Assembly (NCBI GenBank): GCA_040285825.1
Contig: JAUPSS010000007.1
Coordinates: 2,206,689-2,270,688 of the forward strand
Direction of reading: 5' to 3'
Source: Eukaryota sp. TZLM1-RC
Taxonomy: Eukaryota > Metamonada: BaSk clade
Length of the DNA stretch: 64,000 bases
Under the pieces are notes generated by a model, which searched no databases, was not told the origin of the DNA, and saw only the letters and a program-made list of their open reading frames with translations. A program made the position numbers and the translations under genes. Shown here piece after piece: positions 10,596 to 21,997 of this stretch (position 1 is the first letter of the stretch; each line of letters starts with the position of its first letter).

Positions 10596-11433
10596 TCACA
10601 ATTCCGCTTTCTTCTTAATTTGAATATTTTTTGCAGCGGAAATATCTCTGTCATATACTCTTTGACACTCCGTACAAATACGCATCTGCCATGAGCATGT
10701 TTGAATATTCTCGGCCATGCAACAACTGGGCAGTTTGCTTGTATCAAATTCACTGGTTGACAAGTGTTTCACGCATTTTTGATAACACAACAATTTTCTG
10801 AAAGCCCTTGCTGATCTATATTGATTGACTTTTCGGCAATAAGAAGGGAAATTAGCAGAACCCACAGCAAGGTAGAGTTTTTCTGAATGTCTGGCCAGCC
10901 TTTGAAATTTGTTGAGGCTCTCTCTGAACCGTCTCTCTTCTCGTCTGCGGTTATACAATTTAATTATTTTCCATTTCCGGCGATTATTTTCCAAGTACAC
11001 TTTCCTCCTGGCCAAATTCCAATGGTTCAAATAATGAGAAAAAAAGTGAGTAAGTATTGTGAAACATTAAGATTAAAGAGAAATGGCTCACCAATTTCCT
11101 TTGATGAAAAGGGGATTCTATCACTTGAAGATAGTAAAGAAGCAGTGGCAGGAAATCTTTGAAAAAGATTCAAGAAAAAATTACATGCATTTAATAAAGA
11201 GAATCTTTCTCTAAAATTATTAAGATGGAAATTGATGTAGGGTTCGAGAATAGAATGAATAACTACGTCATCGAGTTGCTTACCTACTGTTATAGCTTCT
11301 AGAGGTGCTAAGGGTTCATCTGGTATAAGAGACAGAAGATAATTGACAAAAACATTCGTTTTATCCAGGGCTCTACAATGAGCATGAATGAAGTTTTTTG
11401 TCCAGGATTGACAAACTTGATTGATTTCAGGAT
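10596..11433 (-). pseudogene. C-terminal part of a Fanzor/TnpB-like RNA-guided nuclease
   Basis: The 11030-10596 frame reads like the end of a TnpB/Fanzor protein: LYLAVGSANFPSY (strand before the zinc ribbon), STSEFDTSKLPSCC (the E-x-x-TSK-x-C motif and first zinc cysteines), then RICTECQRVYDRDISAAKN, with the second zinc pair and the RuvC-III catalytic Asp in RDxxAAxN. Upstream, 11433-11027 is open in another phase (NFIHAHCRALDKTNVF), consistent with an N-terminal half; the phase changes at a T-run near 11040. Fanzors are eukaryotic relatives of IS605/IS607 TnpB and guide-RNA-dependent DNA endonucleases. The gene stops at the outer edge of the palindrome (11433), so its 5' part was lost or never copied. 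No transposon ends seen. Confidence 0.6.
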
Positions 11434-11495
11434 AACAAAATCTTGAGGAGATTCCATATCCAATCCTTTTACCCAACCAAACACCTCTCTCATAC

Positions 11496-12944
11496 ATGGC
11501 AACCACACCCATAGACCCTCGTGTTGACTTTGCTCAATGGTTTACTCAAATTCACACAGAAGCTGACATTATTGACAAACGATATCCCGTTAAAGGAATG
11601 TACACCTTTAAACCTTATGGATGGTTCATGCACGAACAAGTAATGAATCTCATGGAGATTGAGTGGACTAAACTTGACATCGAGAAGACTCAATTTCCTC
11701 TACTCATCCCTGAAGACTTTTTATCCAAGGAAGGAGACCACATCAAGGGATTTGAAGACGAGGTGTTTTGGGTTACAAAGGGTGGAAAGGATGTTCTCGA
11801 AACACGTCTTGCTCTGCGTCCTACTTCTGAAACCTGCATTTACCACATGTTTTCTCTATGGATTAGATCTTTCCGTGACCTTCCCCTCAAGGTTCATCAA
11901 ACTTGTTCCGTCTTCCGTTGTGAGACCAAGGACACCAAACCCTTGATAAGAACCCGTGAAGTGTTTTGGAATGAAGCCCACACTGCACATTCTACTGCAG
12001 AAGAAGCCTTGAAAATGCTTAACGATGCTTGGAATGGTTATAACTATGTCATTAACGATGTTCTTGGAGTCTCTGGTCTTCGAATTCGCAGACCTGAATG
12101 GGACAAGTTTGCTGGAGCAGAACACACTGATGTTATGGACGCTCTCATGCCGTGCGGTCGGGTCCTTCAGATTGTAGGTGCTCATTATCTTGGCCAAAAG
12201 TTTTCCCATGTTTTTAATGTAGAATTTTATGGTGAAGATAATCTTCCACACAAGCCTTTTATCACTTGCTTTGGTGTTTCTACTCGAGTTTTAGCATCAG
12301 TTTTGGGAGTTCATGGTGATATCAAGGGACTTGTTCTTCCCCCTGTCATTGCTCGCTTCCAAGTAGTGGTAGTACCTATCATTATTGGCAAGAAAGACCC
12401 TGCTCCTGTGTATGAAGCTGTAGATTACTATGTTCAAACCTTAAAAGCTGCCGGAATCAGAGTAACAGCCGATACTTCTAGTAAAAAACCTGGTGAAAAA
12501 TATTATTACTGGGAAATGAAAGGCGTTCCTCTTCGTATAGAAATTGGTCCAAGAGATGTTGCTTCTAATGAAGCTCGTCTTGTTAGACGTGATAATGGAG
12601 AAAAGAACCAAATAAAGAAGGATGAGCTTGTTGAAACCATCAAAAATGAGATGGAACAGATGAGGTTACGATTAGCTGGCCAAGGGCGTTCCTTCTTTAC
12701 TGAGAGGGTAATTGACTGTGAAACAATGGATGATTTAAAAAAGATTATTTCTGATAAATGTATTGCTAGAATTCCCTTCCATTCAATGGATCACGATGGC
12801 AAAGAAGCTGATAGGGTTATTCATGAAGCCACTGGTGCTGAAGTTCGTGGTTACAATCCATTAGAAGATGCTCCTGTTGGCAAAACTTGTATTGTTACAG
12901 GAAAACCAGCAAAGTATTGGGGTTATGCTGCTCGTAGTTATTAG
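11496..12944 (+). CDS. prolyl-tRNA synthetase, archaeal/eukaryotic type (intact copy)
   Basis: A 482-residue class II aminoacyl-tRNA synthetase that attaches proline to tRNA-Pro in the cytosol. Motif 1 region is MHEQVMNLMEIEWTKLD; motif 2 is SVFRCETKDTKPLIRTREVF; HGDIKGLVLPP and GVSTRVLASVLGVHG form the motif 3 region, with the class II Arg in STR. The anticodon-binding domain follows (VVVVPIIIGKKD), then a C-terminal zinc-type domain ending KYWGYAARSY, the Tyr terminus typical of this ProRS form. No fused glutamyl-tRNA synthetase or editing insertion is present. The ATG at 11496 gives the family start (VDFAQWFTQI). It lies 63 bases inside the outer palindrome edge, so little of a native promoter can be shared by both copies. 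Confidence 0.97.
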   Translation: MATTPIDPRVDFAQWFTQIHTEADIIDKRYPVKGMYTFKPYGWFMHEQVMNLMEIEWTKLDIEKTQFPLLIPEDFLSKEGDHIKGFEDEVFWVTKGGKDVLETRLALRPTSETCIYHMFSLWIRSFRDLPLKVHQTCSVFRCETKDTKPLIRTREVFWNEAHTAHSTAEEALKMLNDAWNGYNYVINDVLGVSGLRIRRPEWDKFAGAEHTDVMDALMPCGRVLQIVGAHYLGQKFSHVFNVEFYGEDNLPHKPFITCFGVSTRVLASVLGVHGDIKGLVLPPVIARFQVVVVPIIIGKKDPAPVYEAVDYYVQTLKAAGIRVTADTSSKKPGEKYYYWEMKGVPLRIEIGPRDVASNEARLVRRDNGEKNQIKKDELVETIKNEMEQMRLRLAGQGRSFFTERVIDCETMDDLKKIISDKCIARIPFHSMDHDGKEADRVIHEATGAEVRGYNPLEDAPVGKTCIVTGKPAKYWGYAARSY

Positions 12945-13199
12945 TGTTGTGGGGTTTTTTTAATTTATTTAGTGCTTTAATGAATTTATTTTTTCTGAAT
13001 TTAATTTAAACACAGATTTATCTGCTTAAATCTATACAACCATCTCCAATTGAAAATATTTACATTTTCATTACAAAGTACGATTTCACCATGCTGGATA
13101 AATCAGTTTCGAAAGTTTTACACTATACCAGTAACAATTATACGATCCTGGGCTGTATCAATAAAGACACATGATTTACAATAAATATATAAATATTCA

Positions 13200-13854
13200 T
13201 TGTTTATTGATAGACAAAAGAAATGGTGTGTTGTCCCCTCATAAAGAGAAAACACAATTCTATTTTGTCAAAACAAACTGTTGAAATTTCTGTTAGTTCT
13301 TCTCCTTACAATCATTTCAAAATCTGCCAAAAATCGTATAGCCGTTGGAGCAAGTGAATTCAATAGAGAATGCTGTTGGGTGGACAATTTGGCCAAAGGT
13401 TCATTGTATTTTTTGATTTTGAATTTTTCTGCATTTGAAAGGGGATTATGAATTTCAGAATTAGCAAGCCTTTCTTTTGAGACATTACAAGGATCAACAG
13501 ACATTACATCCACTAAAATGAAGTTTCCATCTAAACCATGTAATATGACATCACCTCTCGTATTCTTATGAAAATCATTTTCAGCATCAAAAACGTTTGA
13601 CAACAGAGGATCCAAAAAAGATTCAATTCTATGAGACTTGCACATACAACATATTGATCTCTTACAGTATCATTACCCTTGCTTCTAAAAGTGATAAAAG
13701 GTTTACAATTTAACAAATGAGTAATTGTAATTTTTCGAGAACATTTACAAATTGTATTATGAGGTAAATTATCAGGTCGGATAGAGAAACGAAATCTCAT
13801 ATTCAAAGTCCAAGCAGAATCAGTTAAGAGAGTACCATAAACTTGAGGAATTGT
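13200..13854 (-). mobile_element. LINE 3' part (left arm): zinc finger and endonuclease-like domain
   Basis: Minus-strand frames give TIPQVYGTLLTDSAW, the finger CKCSRKITITHLLNCK, then RGDVILHGLDGNFILVDVMS, aligning with the C-terminal domain of the LINE at 58.4-59.9 kb. One frame change lies near 13640. This is the downstream half of the LINE whose reverse transcriptase is at 15544-16422; the LTR fragment in between is an insertion. AATAAA occurs near the 3' end. Confidence 0.85.
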
Positions 13855-15533
13855 TGTGTCATAAAGAAAGAGTCTTTCCTGATAGGTGGTTTCGGTGAAC
13901 CACCAGCCTGTCCTATGATCCCTATCAATTAAAATGTCTAAGGAGGCATTGTACCCAGGGCTGAACCTAGGGTAAGGGCAAGGATTTGCTTCGTTAATGA
14001 AGAGATTGTCTTCATCTCCAGCGAAACGTCTGAAAACACCCTCTCTAGTTGTCCTCATGTACCTGACACCGGGTCTAGGTTCAAAGGATGGTTTGGGATC
14101 AACTCTAGCGTTCTCGGGTTCAATCCTTTCGAAAGCAAGATAAGGGCCGATCCTAGGAGTGACACGAATTCCTAGTTCGTTTTCAAAACTAGGCTCAAGG
14201 AATGGGGGGTGTCCTTTGCTCATTTCCGTAGGAGGAATGGCCTCAGGGTCGTTAGGGTTAACTCTGGAATCCCTTAGGTCTGACGTTAGACGTTGGGTCT
14301 GTGCTGGTGGGAAGCACTGTTTTCGCGAACACTATTACTAGCATAGGAGCCAGAATAGAGGGGTACAGTCACTGAATGAAGTGGTTGATGATGGGCAGGT
14401 GTAGAGGATGTTCCTCTTCTGGCCTGTAACTCTCTATCCAGTCTGTTCTTGAGTTTCCAGATTCGTTCTTCTTGGAAGTAACGTTCTAAATATTTTTTAG
14501 AAACCTCACCAGTTTCTCTATCAATTTCAGGTACAGGTTCCATGGAAGGAGCTGGAGGTTGAGCCATGTGAGAGAATTCCCTGGGAGGTTTTTCATAGTC
14601 AACCAGATCCGAAAATAATAGTTCATACCTCTTCCTTTGCTCTTCGGAAAGATGCGAAGGAAAGTTTGGTGTGTTAGGAGTTGAATCTCTAGCCTGGGGA
14701 GGGGAAACAGACAGATTGTTAACTCCACTTACTGTTGATGAAGTCAGAGGAGATCCTGAAGTTGGGACAGCAGGATTTTGGATAGTTCTCCTAACAGTTG
14801 GAACTGGCGGGAGAAGCTGTTGAGAGTGAGAGGGTGGAACCTCAGAACTGGATGAAAGGGATGAAGATGGTACTTCAATGGCCTTTGTAGGGGAGGCAGA
14901 GGGTTGATCTTCCAATCCTTCCTTTGTTGCGAGAGAAGGTTGAACAGTTTCTCTGTTCTGAGTAGAAGGTGAAGGTGGTACTTAAGAACTTCTTTCAGGG
15001 AGGGGAGAAGGTGGAACTTCAGATGCCCTCAAATGTGAAGGAGGGAGAGGAGCAACGGAATCCTCAACATCTTCATCGTCGTAGGAGACCAATGAAGGGC
15101 TTCTTCCTTCCGAAGGAATAGAATCCTTAGGAGGGTTGTCTCCTTCCACAGGAACGGAATCTCGAGGAGGGGAGCTTCCTTCCATTGGAACGGAATCCTC
15201 AGGAAGGGAACTGTCTTCCTTTGGGATGGAACCCTCAGGGAGAGTTGCTTCAGGAAGCGCAGAAGCTTCAACCGAAGAAGGGAGCATGGAAGCAGGGTCT
15301 GTGGTTAGTGGTGAGGAAGAGGGACCAGTCTCTTCCTCAAGGATCCTACGTTGAGCCGGGGACGACCCAATACGTATTGATGGTCTTGGCTGTTGTGAGT
15401 TAGAATTCATACAATGTAGTGTAACAGAAGTGTTATTTATTACGAAGAGGAATTGTATTCTCTCTTCTTAAGCTAATAGGCGGAAATACTAATAAACTAA
15501 ACTATTAACTATAAATACTATTCAAGACTAACA
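13855..15533 (-). mobile_element. LTR element C fragment (5' LTR plus partial gag) inserted in the LINE, left arm
   Basis: It starts with an LTR at 15533 (TGTTAGTC...) and continues through gag: MNSNSQQPRPSIRIGSSP, Pro/Ser/Glu repeats, and a domain FSPGYNASLDILIDRDHRTG that matches element B gag (FSPGYNASLDIYINRNFRTG). In-frame stops interrupt it near 14980 and 14286. It ends inside gag at LFLYDT, with no protease, polymerase or 3' LTR. The ten bases GAGGAATTGT flank it on both sides (15534-15543 and 13845-13854). Confidence 0.85.
15378..15533 (-). repeat. LTR of element C, left arm
   Basis: 156 bases, TGTTAG to CATCA on the minus strand, bounded by homology with the LTRs of A and B. The gag ATG at 15410 is inside the LTR, followed after the LTR by ATACGTATTGG. 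Confidence 0.8.
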
Positions 15534-15543
15534 GAGGAATTGT

Positions 15544-16422
15544 AGTAATTAAGGCAGAACAGAGATCGGTTTGCAATTTCTTGAATTGATTGGGGAAAAC
15601 ATTTGGTCTAGATTTGTGGTGACAATCTATCACGTTCACAAGCCAGCTCATTCAAATATAAACTGCTTTTGGGAACTAACTGATGAGAATCTTCAGCAAA
15701 TCTACAAGAAAATTCATCAATACAATTCTTGGATCCACCCCAAAAATACTGATTGACACAAAATAGAAGATTTATTAAATCCAATACCGCCCAAATTTGC
15801 TGCCGAAAATAAGTGACTTTTCAACATTCCTGGTTCCACATCCAATCAATCAGCAAAAATTCTGCTCTCAATGAATTAAAGGAACGACAAAAATATAATG
15901 CTATGGAAGGTGCACAAGATCTCAAAATGCGGGTTATTCTCCCAGTGTAGCAAATTTTGAGCATGACAAATTTAATATGTTTTTCTAGATCTAAAGAAGA
16001 AATTGAATCATGTTCAATTTTACTTTTTTCCAAAACAACTTGTAATTCAATTCTGAATTTGAGGCACATTTCCTAACCAACAATCAAGGAACTTAAAACC
16101 ATCACTACTATAATTAGTAAAAGGGACAACAGAATCTTTTATCACAAGATCCTGAGCACAGAAGCCAATAAGAAGGCATTTGCTTGCATTAAGATGAAGC
16201 CCAATATTTTCATATGATTCGGCAATTGTTTGAGCAGCCAGTTGTAGTAAATCAAATGAACCAGTCAAAGATATATCATCCATATAAGCAACCATTTTTA
16301 TAGAAGGGTATTTTTGCTTAATGATATCTAAAATTTTGTGAGTAGCAAAACAAAAAAATAATGGGCCTAAAGGATCACCTTGCTTCACACGAGAAGATGA
16401 TTTTAAACCAAATGAATTAAAT
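15544..16422 (-). mobile_element. LINE reverse-transcriptase part, left arm
   Basis: Minus strand: VKQGDPLGPLFFCFATHKI, the catalytic AYMDDISLTG at about 16290, and the thumb-side motif FKFLDCWLGN. It then decays with a frame change at an A-run near 15850 and continues to CFPQSIQEI, aligned with KCFPSDIVEL of the LINE at 58.4 kb. The reading stops at the inner palindrome edge, so motifs upstream of GDPLGP are absent in this arm. Confidence 0.9.
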
Positions 16423-17959
16423 TTGTTTTCCTCTTTTCTGGCTGATGCAAATTTTGAAATTCTTGAAAAACTTCAAAAGTTGCATCCTCAGGAAAATTCA
16501 AGTGTAGCAAGCCTGATGTTTGTCCTTTTTGGATTGAAAATCCAATTTCTGCAATTGAAATTTTCAAAGCTATTCAAAAACTACCAAAAGATAAAGCTAC
16601 AGGTCCATCTGAAATTTCTTTTGATCTGTTAAAAATAGCGTGCTCCAGTGCTCCCGAAATTGCTGAAGAACTTGCCCATTATTTTCATAATAATTAATTC
16701 TCCTTTTGAATAATAGGTTGCACGTTTGATTGCGTTAGTAAAGCCAGGTAATGGAATTAAACCTGATGGCCGTTGGTGAATCTTTATCTCGTTTGTTATC
16801 ATCGATTGTCTTCGATCGTGTCACAGACAAAGCTTCTAAATATTTGAGTCCTCATCAATTTGTAATAAAAATGAGTGATGGTGCTTCTGTTGCTGCTCTT
16901 GTTTCTGATACTTTTTTTAATGCAGAGGAAAATAACTTTATTTTAATCTTGATTTTAAAAATGCTTTTAATTCTGTAAAGCGAGAAGCAATTTTTGAAGT
17001 AATTGAATCTGATTTTTTTGAGCTATCACGTTTTTTCTACCAATTTTATGGTAAAGAATCGGATTTAATATTTAATTCATTTGGTTTAAAATCATCTTCT
17101 CGTGTGAAGCAAGGTGATCCTTTAGGCCCATTATTTTTTTGTTTTGCTACTCACAAAATTTTAGATATCATTAAGCAAAAATACCCTTCTATAAAAATGG
17201 TTGCTTATATGGATGATATATCTTTGACTGGTTCATTTGATTTACTACAACTGGTTGCTCAAACAATTGCCGAATCATATGAAAATATTGGGCTTCATCT
17301 TAATGCAAGCAAATGCCTTCTTATTGGCTTTTGTGCTCAGGATCTTGTGATAAAAGATTCTGTTGTCCCTTTTACTAATTATAGTAGTGATGGTTTTAAG
17401 TTCCTTGATTGTTGGTTAGGAAATGTGCCTCAAATTCAGAATTGAATTACAAGTTGTTTTGGAAAAAAGTAAAATTGAACATGATTCAATTTCTTCTTTA
17501 GATCTAGAAAAACATATTAAATTTGTCATGCTCAAAATTTGCTACACTGGGAGAATAACCCGCATTTTGAGATCTTGTGCACCTTCCATAGCATTATATT
17601 TTTGTCGTTCCTTTAATTCATTGAGAGCAGAATTTTTTGCTGATTGATTGGATGTGGAACCAGGAATGTTGAAAAGTCACTTATTTTCGGCAGCAAATTT
17701 GGGCGGTATTGGATTTAATAAATCTTCTATTTTGTGTCAATCAGTACTTTTGGGGTGGATCCAAGAATTGTATTGATGAATTTTCTTGTAGATTTGCTGA
17801 AGATTCTCATCAGTTAGTTCCCAAAAGCAGTTTATATTTGAATGAGCTGGCTTGTGAACGTGATAGATTGTCACCACAAATCTAGACCAAATGTTTTCCC
17901 CAATCAATTCAAGAAATTGCAAACCGATCTCTGTTCTGCCTTAATTACTACAATTCCTC
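16423..17959 (+). mobile_element. LINE reverse transcriptase: palindrome loop plus inner right arm
   Basis: The 647-base loop (16423-17069) is continuous with the right arm and encodes the upstream part of the same reverse transcriptase, with finger motifs AIQKLPKDKATGPSEISF and LSSIVFDRVTD and decayed palm A before 17000. GDPLGP and AYMDDISLTG follow at 17104 onward. The loop and right arm therefore form the original collinear LINE and the left arm is a copy of its 3' two-thirds. There are stops in the loop. The element is cut at 17959 by LTR element C. Confidence 0.85.
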
Positions 17960-18115
17960 TGTTAGTCTTGAATAGTATTTATAGTTAATAGTTTAGTTTA
18001 TTAGTATTTCCGCCTATTAGCTTAAGAAGAGAGAATACAATTCCTCTTCGTAATAAATAACACTTCTGTTACACTACATTGTATGAATTCTAACTCACAA
18101 CAGCCAAGACCATCA
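17960..18115 (+). repeat. LTR of element C, right arm
   Basis: Mirror of 15378-15533; TGTTAG to CATCA, with gag ATG at 18083 inside. Confidence 0.8.
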
Positions 18116-19638
18116 ATACGTATTGGGTCGTCCCCGGCTCAACGTAGGATCCTTGAGGAAGAGACTGGTCCCTCTTCCTCACCACTAACCACAGACCCTG
18201 CTTCCATGCTCCCTTCTTCGGTTGAAGCTTCTGCGCTTCCTGAAGCAACTCTCCCTGAGGGTTCCATCCCAAAGGAAGACAATTCCCTTCCAGAGGATTC
18301 CGTTCCAATGGAAGGAAGCTCCCCTCCTCGAGATTCCGTTCCTGTGGAAGGAGACAACCCTCCTAAGGATTCTATTCCTTCGGAAGGAAGAAGCTCTTCA
18401 TTGGTCTCCTACGACGATGAAGATGTTGAGGATTCCGTTGCTCCTCTCCCTCCTTCACATTTGAGGGCATCTGAAGTTCCACCTTCTCCCCTCCCTGAAA
18501 GAAGTTCTTAAGTACCACCTTCACCTTCTACTCAGAACAGAGAAACTGTTCAACCTTCTCTCGCAACAAAGGAAGGATTGGAAGATCAACCCTCTGCCTC
18601 CCCTACAAAGGCCATTGAAGTACCATCTTCATCCCTTTCATCCAGTTCTGAGGTTCCACCCTCTCACTCTCAACAGCTTCTCCCGCCAGTTCCAACTGTT
18701 AGGAGAACTATCCAAAATCCTGCTGTCCCAACTTCAGGATCTCCTCTTACTTCATCAACAGTAAGTGGAGTTAACAATCTGTCTGTTTCCCCTCCCCAGG
18801 CTAGAGATTCAACTCCTAGTATACCAAACTTTCCTTCGCATCTTTCCGAAGAGCAAAGGAAGAGGTATGAACTATTATTTTCGGATCTGGTTGACTATGA
18901 GGAACCTCCCAGGGAATTCTCTCACATGGCTCAACCTCCAGCTCCTTCCATGGAACCTGTACCTGAAATTGATAGAGAAACTGGTGAGGTTTCTAAAAAA
19001 TATTTAGAACGTTACTTCCAAGAAGAACGAATCTGGAAACTCAAGAACAGACTGGATAGAGAGTTACAGGCCAGAAGAGGAACATCCTCTACACCTGCCC
19101 ATCATCAGCCACTTCATTCAGTGACTGTACCCCTCTATTCTGGCTCCTATGCTAGTAATAGTGTTCGCGAAAACAGTGCTTCCCACCAGCACAGACCCAA
19201 CGTCTAACGTCAGACCTAAGGGATTCCAGAGTTAACCCTAACGACCCTGAGGCCATTCCTCCTACGGAAATGAGCAAAGGACACCCCCCATTCCTTGAGC
19301 CTAGTTTTGAAAACGAACTAGGAATTCGTGTCACTCCTAGGATCGGCCCTTATCTTGCTTTCGAAAGGATTGAACCCGAGAACGCTAGAGTTGATCCCAA
19401 ACCATCCTTTGAACCTAGACCCGGTGTCAGGTACATGAGGACAACTAGAGAGGGTGTTTTCAGACGTTTCGCTGGAGATGAAGACAATCTCTTCATTAAC
19501 GAAGCAAATCCTTGCCCTTACCCTAGGTTCAGCCCTGGGTACAATGCCTCCTTAGACATTTTAATTGATAGGGATCATAGGACAGGCTGGTGGTTCACCG
19601 AAACCACCTATCAGGAAAGACTCTTTCTTTATGACACA
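17960..19638 (+). mobile_element. LTR element C fragment, right arm
   Basis: Mirror copy of 13855-15533 with the same 5' LTR, gag start at 18083, in-frame stops, truncation point and 10-base flanking repeat (ACAATTCCTC on this strand). Gag differs by a handful of residues from the left copy (SPSLVSY versus SSSLVSY, DYEKPP versus DYEEPP), so the insertion predates the inverted duplication. Confidence 0.85.
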
Positions 19639-20290
19639 ACAATTCCTCAAGTTTATGGTACTCTCTTAACTGATTCTGCTTGGACTTTGAATATGAGATT
19701 TCGTTTCTCTATCCGACCTGATAATTTACCTCATAATACAATTTGTAAATGTTCTCGAAAAATTACAATTACTCATTTGTTAAATTGTAAACCTTTTATC
19801 ACTTTTAGAAGCAAGGGTAATGATACTGTAAGAGATCAATATGTTGTATGTGCAAGTCTCATAGAATTGAATCTTTTTTGGATCCTCTGTTGTCAAACGT
19901 GTTTGATGCTGAAAATGATTTTCATAAGAATACGAGAGGTGATGTCATATTACAGGGTTTAGATGGAAACTTCATTTTAGTGGATGTAATGTCTGTTGAT
20001 CCTTGTAATGTCTCAAATGAAAGGCTTGCTAATTCTGAAATTCATAACCCCCTTTCAAATGCTGAAAAATTCAAAATCAAAAAATACAATGAACCTTTGT
20101 CCAAATTGTCCACCCAACAGCATTCTCTATTGAATTCACTTGCTCCAACGGCTATACGATTTTTGGCAGATTTTGAAATGATTGTAAGGAGAAGAACTAA
20201 CAGAAATTTCAACAGTTTGTTTTGACAAAATAGAATTGTGTTTTCTCTTTATGAGGGGACAACACACCATTTCTTTTGTCTATCAATAAA
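19639..20290 (+). mobile_element. LINE 3' part, right arm
   Basis: Mirror of 13200-13854: IPQVYGTLL, finger CKCSRKITITHLLNCK and RGDVILQGLDGNFILVDVMS, then RRRTNRNFNSLF. AATAAA follows near 20285. Same internal frame change as the left copy. Confidence 0.85.
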
Positions 20291-20548
20291 CAATGAATAT
20301 TTATATATTTATTGTAAATCATGTATCTTTATTGATACAGCCCAGGATCGTATAATTGTTACTGGTATAGTGTAAAACTTTCGAAACTGATTTATCCAGC
20401 ATGGTGAAATCGTACTTTGTAATGAAAATGTAAATATTTTCAATTGGAGATGGTTGTATAGATTTAAGCAGATAAATCTGTGTTTAAATTAAATTCAGAA
20501 AAAATAAATTCATTAAAGCACTAAATAAATTAAAAAAACCCCACAACA

Positions 20549-21997
20549 CTAATAACTACGAGCAGCATAACCCCAATACTTTTGCTGGTTTTCCTGTAAC
20601 AATACAAGTTTTGCCAACAGGAGCATCTTCTAATGGATTGTAACCACGAACTTCAGCACCAGTGGCTTCATGAATAACCCTATCAGCTTCTTTGCCATCG
20701 TGATCCATTGAATGGAAGGGAATTCTAGCAATACATTTATCAGAAATAATCTTTTTAAATCATCCATTGTTTCACAGTCAATTACCCTCTCAGTAAAGAA
20801 GGAACGTCCTTGGCCAGCTAATCGTAACCTCATCTGTTCCATCTCATTTTTGATGGTTTCAACAAGCTCATCCTTCTTTATTTGGTTCTTTTCTCCATTA
20901 TCACGTCTAACAAGACGAGCTTCATTAGAAGCAACATCTCTTGGACCAATTTCTATACGAAGAGGAACGCCTTTCATTTCCCAGTAATAATATTTTTCAC
21001 CAGGTTTTTTACTAGAAGTATCGGCTGTTACTCTGATTCCGGCAGCTTTTAAGGTTTGAACATAGTAATCTACAGCTTCATACACAGGAGCAGGGTCTTT
21101 CTTGCCAATAATGATAGGTACTACCACTACTTGGAAGCGAGCAATGACAGGGGGAAGAACAAGTCCCTTGATATCACCATGAACTCCCAAAACTGATGCT
21201 AAAACTCGAGTAGAAACACCAAAGCAAGTGATAAAAGGCTTGTGTGGAAGATTATCTTCACCATAAAATTCTACATTAAAAACATGGGAAAACTTTTGGC
21301 CAAGATAATGAGCACCTACAATCTGAAGGACCCGACCGCACGGCATGAGAGCGTCCATAACATCAGTGTGTTCTGCTCCAGCAAACTTGTCCCATTCAGG
21401 TCTGCGAATTCGAAGACCAGAGACTCCAAGAACATCGTTAATGACATAGTTATAACCATTCCAAGCATCGTTAAGCATTTTCAAGGCTTCTTCTGCAGTA
21501 GAATGTGCAGTGTGGGCTTCATTCCAAAACACTTCACGGGTTCTTATCAAGGGTTTCGTGTCCTTGGTCTCACAACGGAAGACGGAACAAGTTTGATGAA
21601 CCTTGAGGGGAAGGTCACGGAAAGATCTAATCCATAGAGAAAACATGTGGTAAATGCAGGTTTCAGAAGTAGGACGCAGAGCAAGACGTGTTTCGAGAAC
21701 ATCCTTTCCACCCTTTGTAACCCAAAACACCTCGTCTTCAAATCCCTTGATGTGGTCTCCTTCCTTGGATAAAAAGTCTTCAGGGATGAGTAGAGGAAAT
21801 TGAGTCTTCTCGATGTCAAGTTTAGTCCACTCAATCTCCATGAGATTCATTACTTGTTCGTGCATGAACCATCCATAAGGTTTAAAGGTGTACATTCCTT
21901 TAACGGGATATCGTTTGTCAATAATGTCAGCTTCTGTGGGAATTTGAGTAAACCATTGAGCAAAGTCAACACGAGGGTCTATGGGTGTGGTTGCCAT
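20549..21997 (-). pseudogene. prolyl-tRNA synthetase, second copy with two opposite single-base frameshifts
   Basis: Mirror of the gene at 11496. From ATG 21997 it matches the intact copy through MDDLK, then one A is missing from a six-A run near 20755, sending the frame to a stop at about 20630. A second indel (AAAA instead of AAA in the CCAGCAAAGTATT context, near 20580) restores the phase, so the true C-terminus KYWGYAARSY is still encoded in frame from there. About 58 codons are read out of phase, covering the end of the anticodon-binding domain and start of the C-terminal domain. Either this copy is inactive or both A-run indels are base-calling errors. One substitution near the start changes His to Pro (TQIPTEAD). 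Confidence 0.9.

Larger units (their letters stand above)
11433..16422 (+). repeat. left arm of a 10.6-kb inverted duplication
   Basis: This segment is repeated in reverse complement at 17070-22060. Outside a few 1-base indels, matching positions add up to 33493, from the outer edge (TAACAAAATC) to the inner edge (GAATTAAAT). The arms hold ProRS, a LINE and an LTR-element fragment. Differences include isolated substitutions (Gln-Ile-His versus Gln-Ile-Pro near the ProRS start) and single-base indels in A/T runs. Confidence 0.97.

Noticed and set aside
11856-12251. 131-codon frame opposite ProRS (and its mirror at 21242-21637)
   Set aside because: Antisense shadow of a well-supported synthetase gene.
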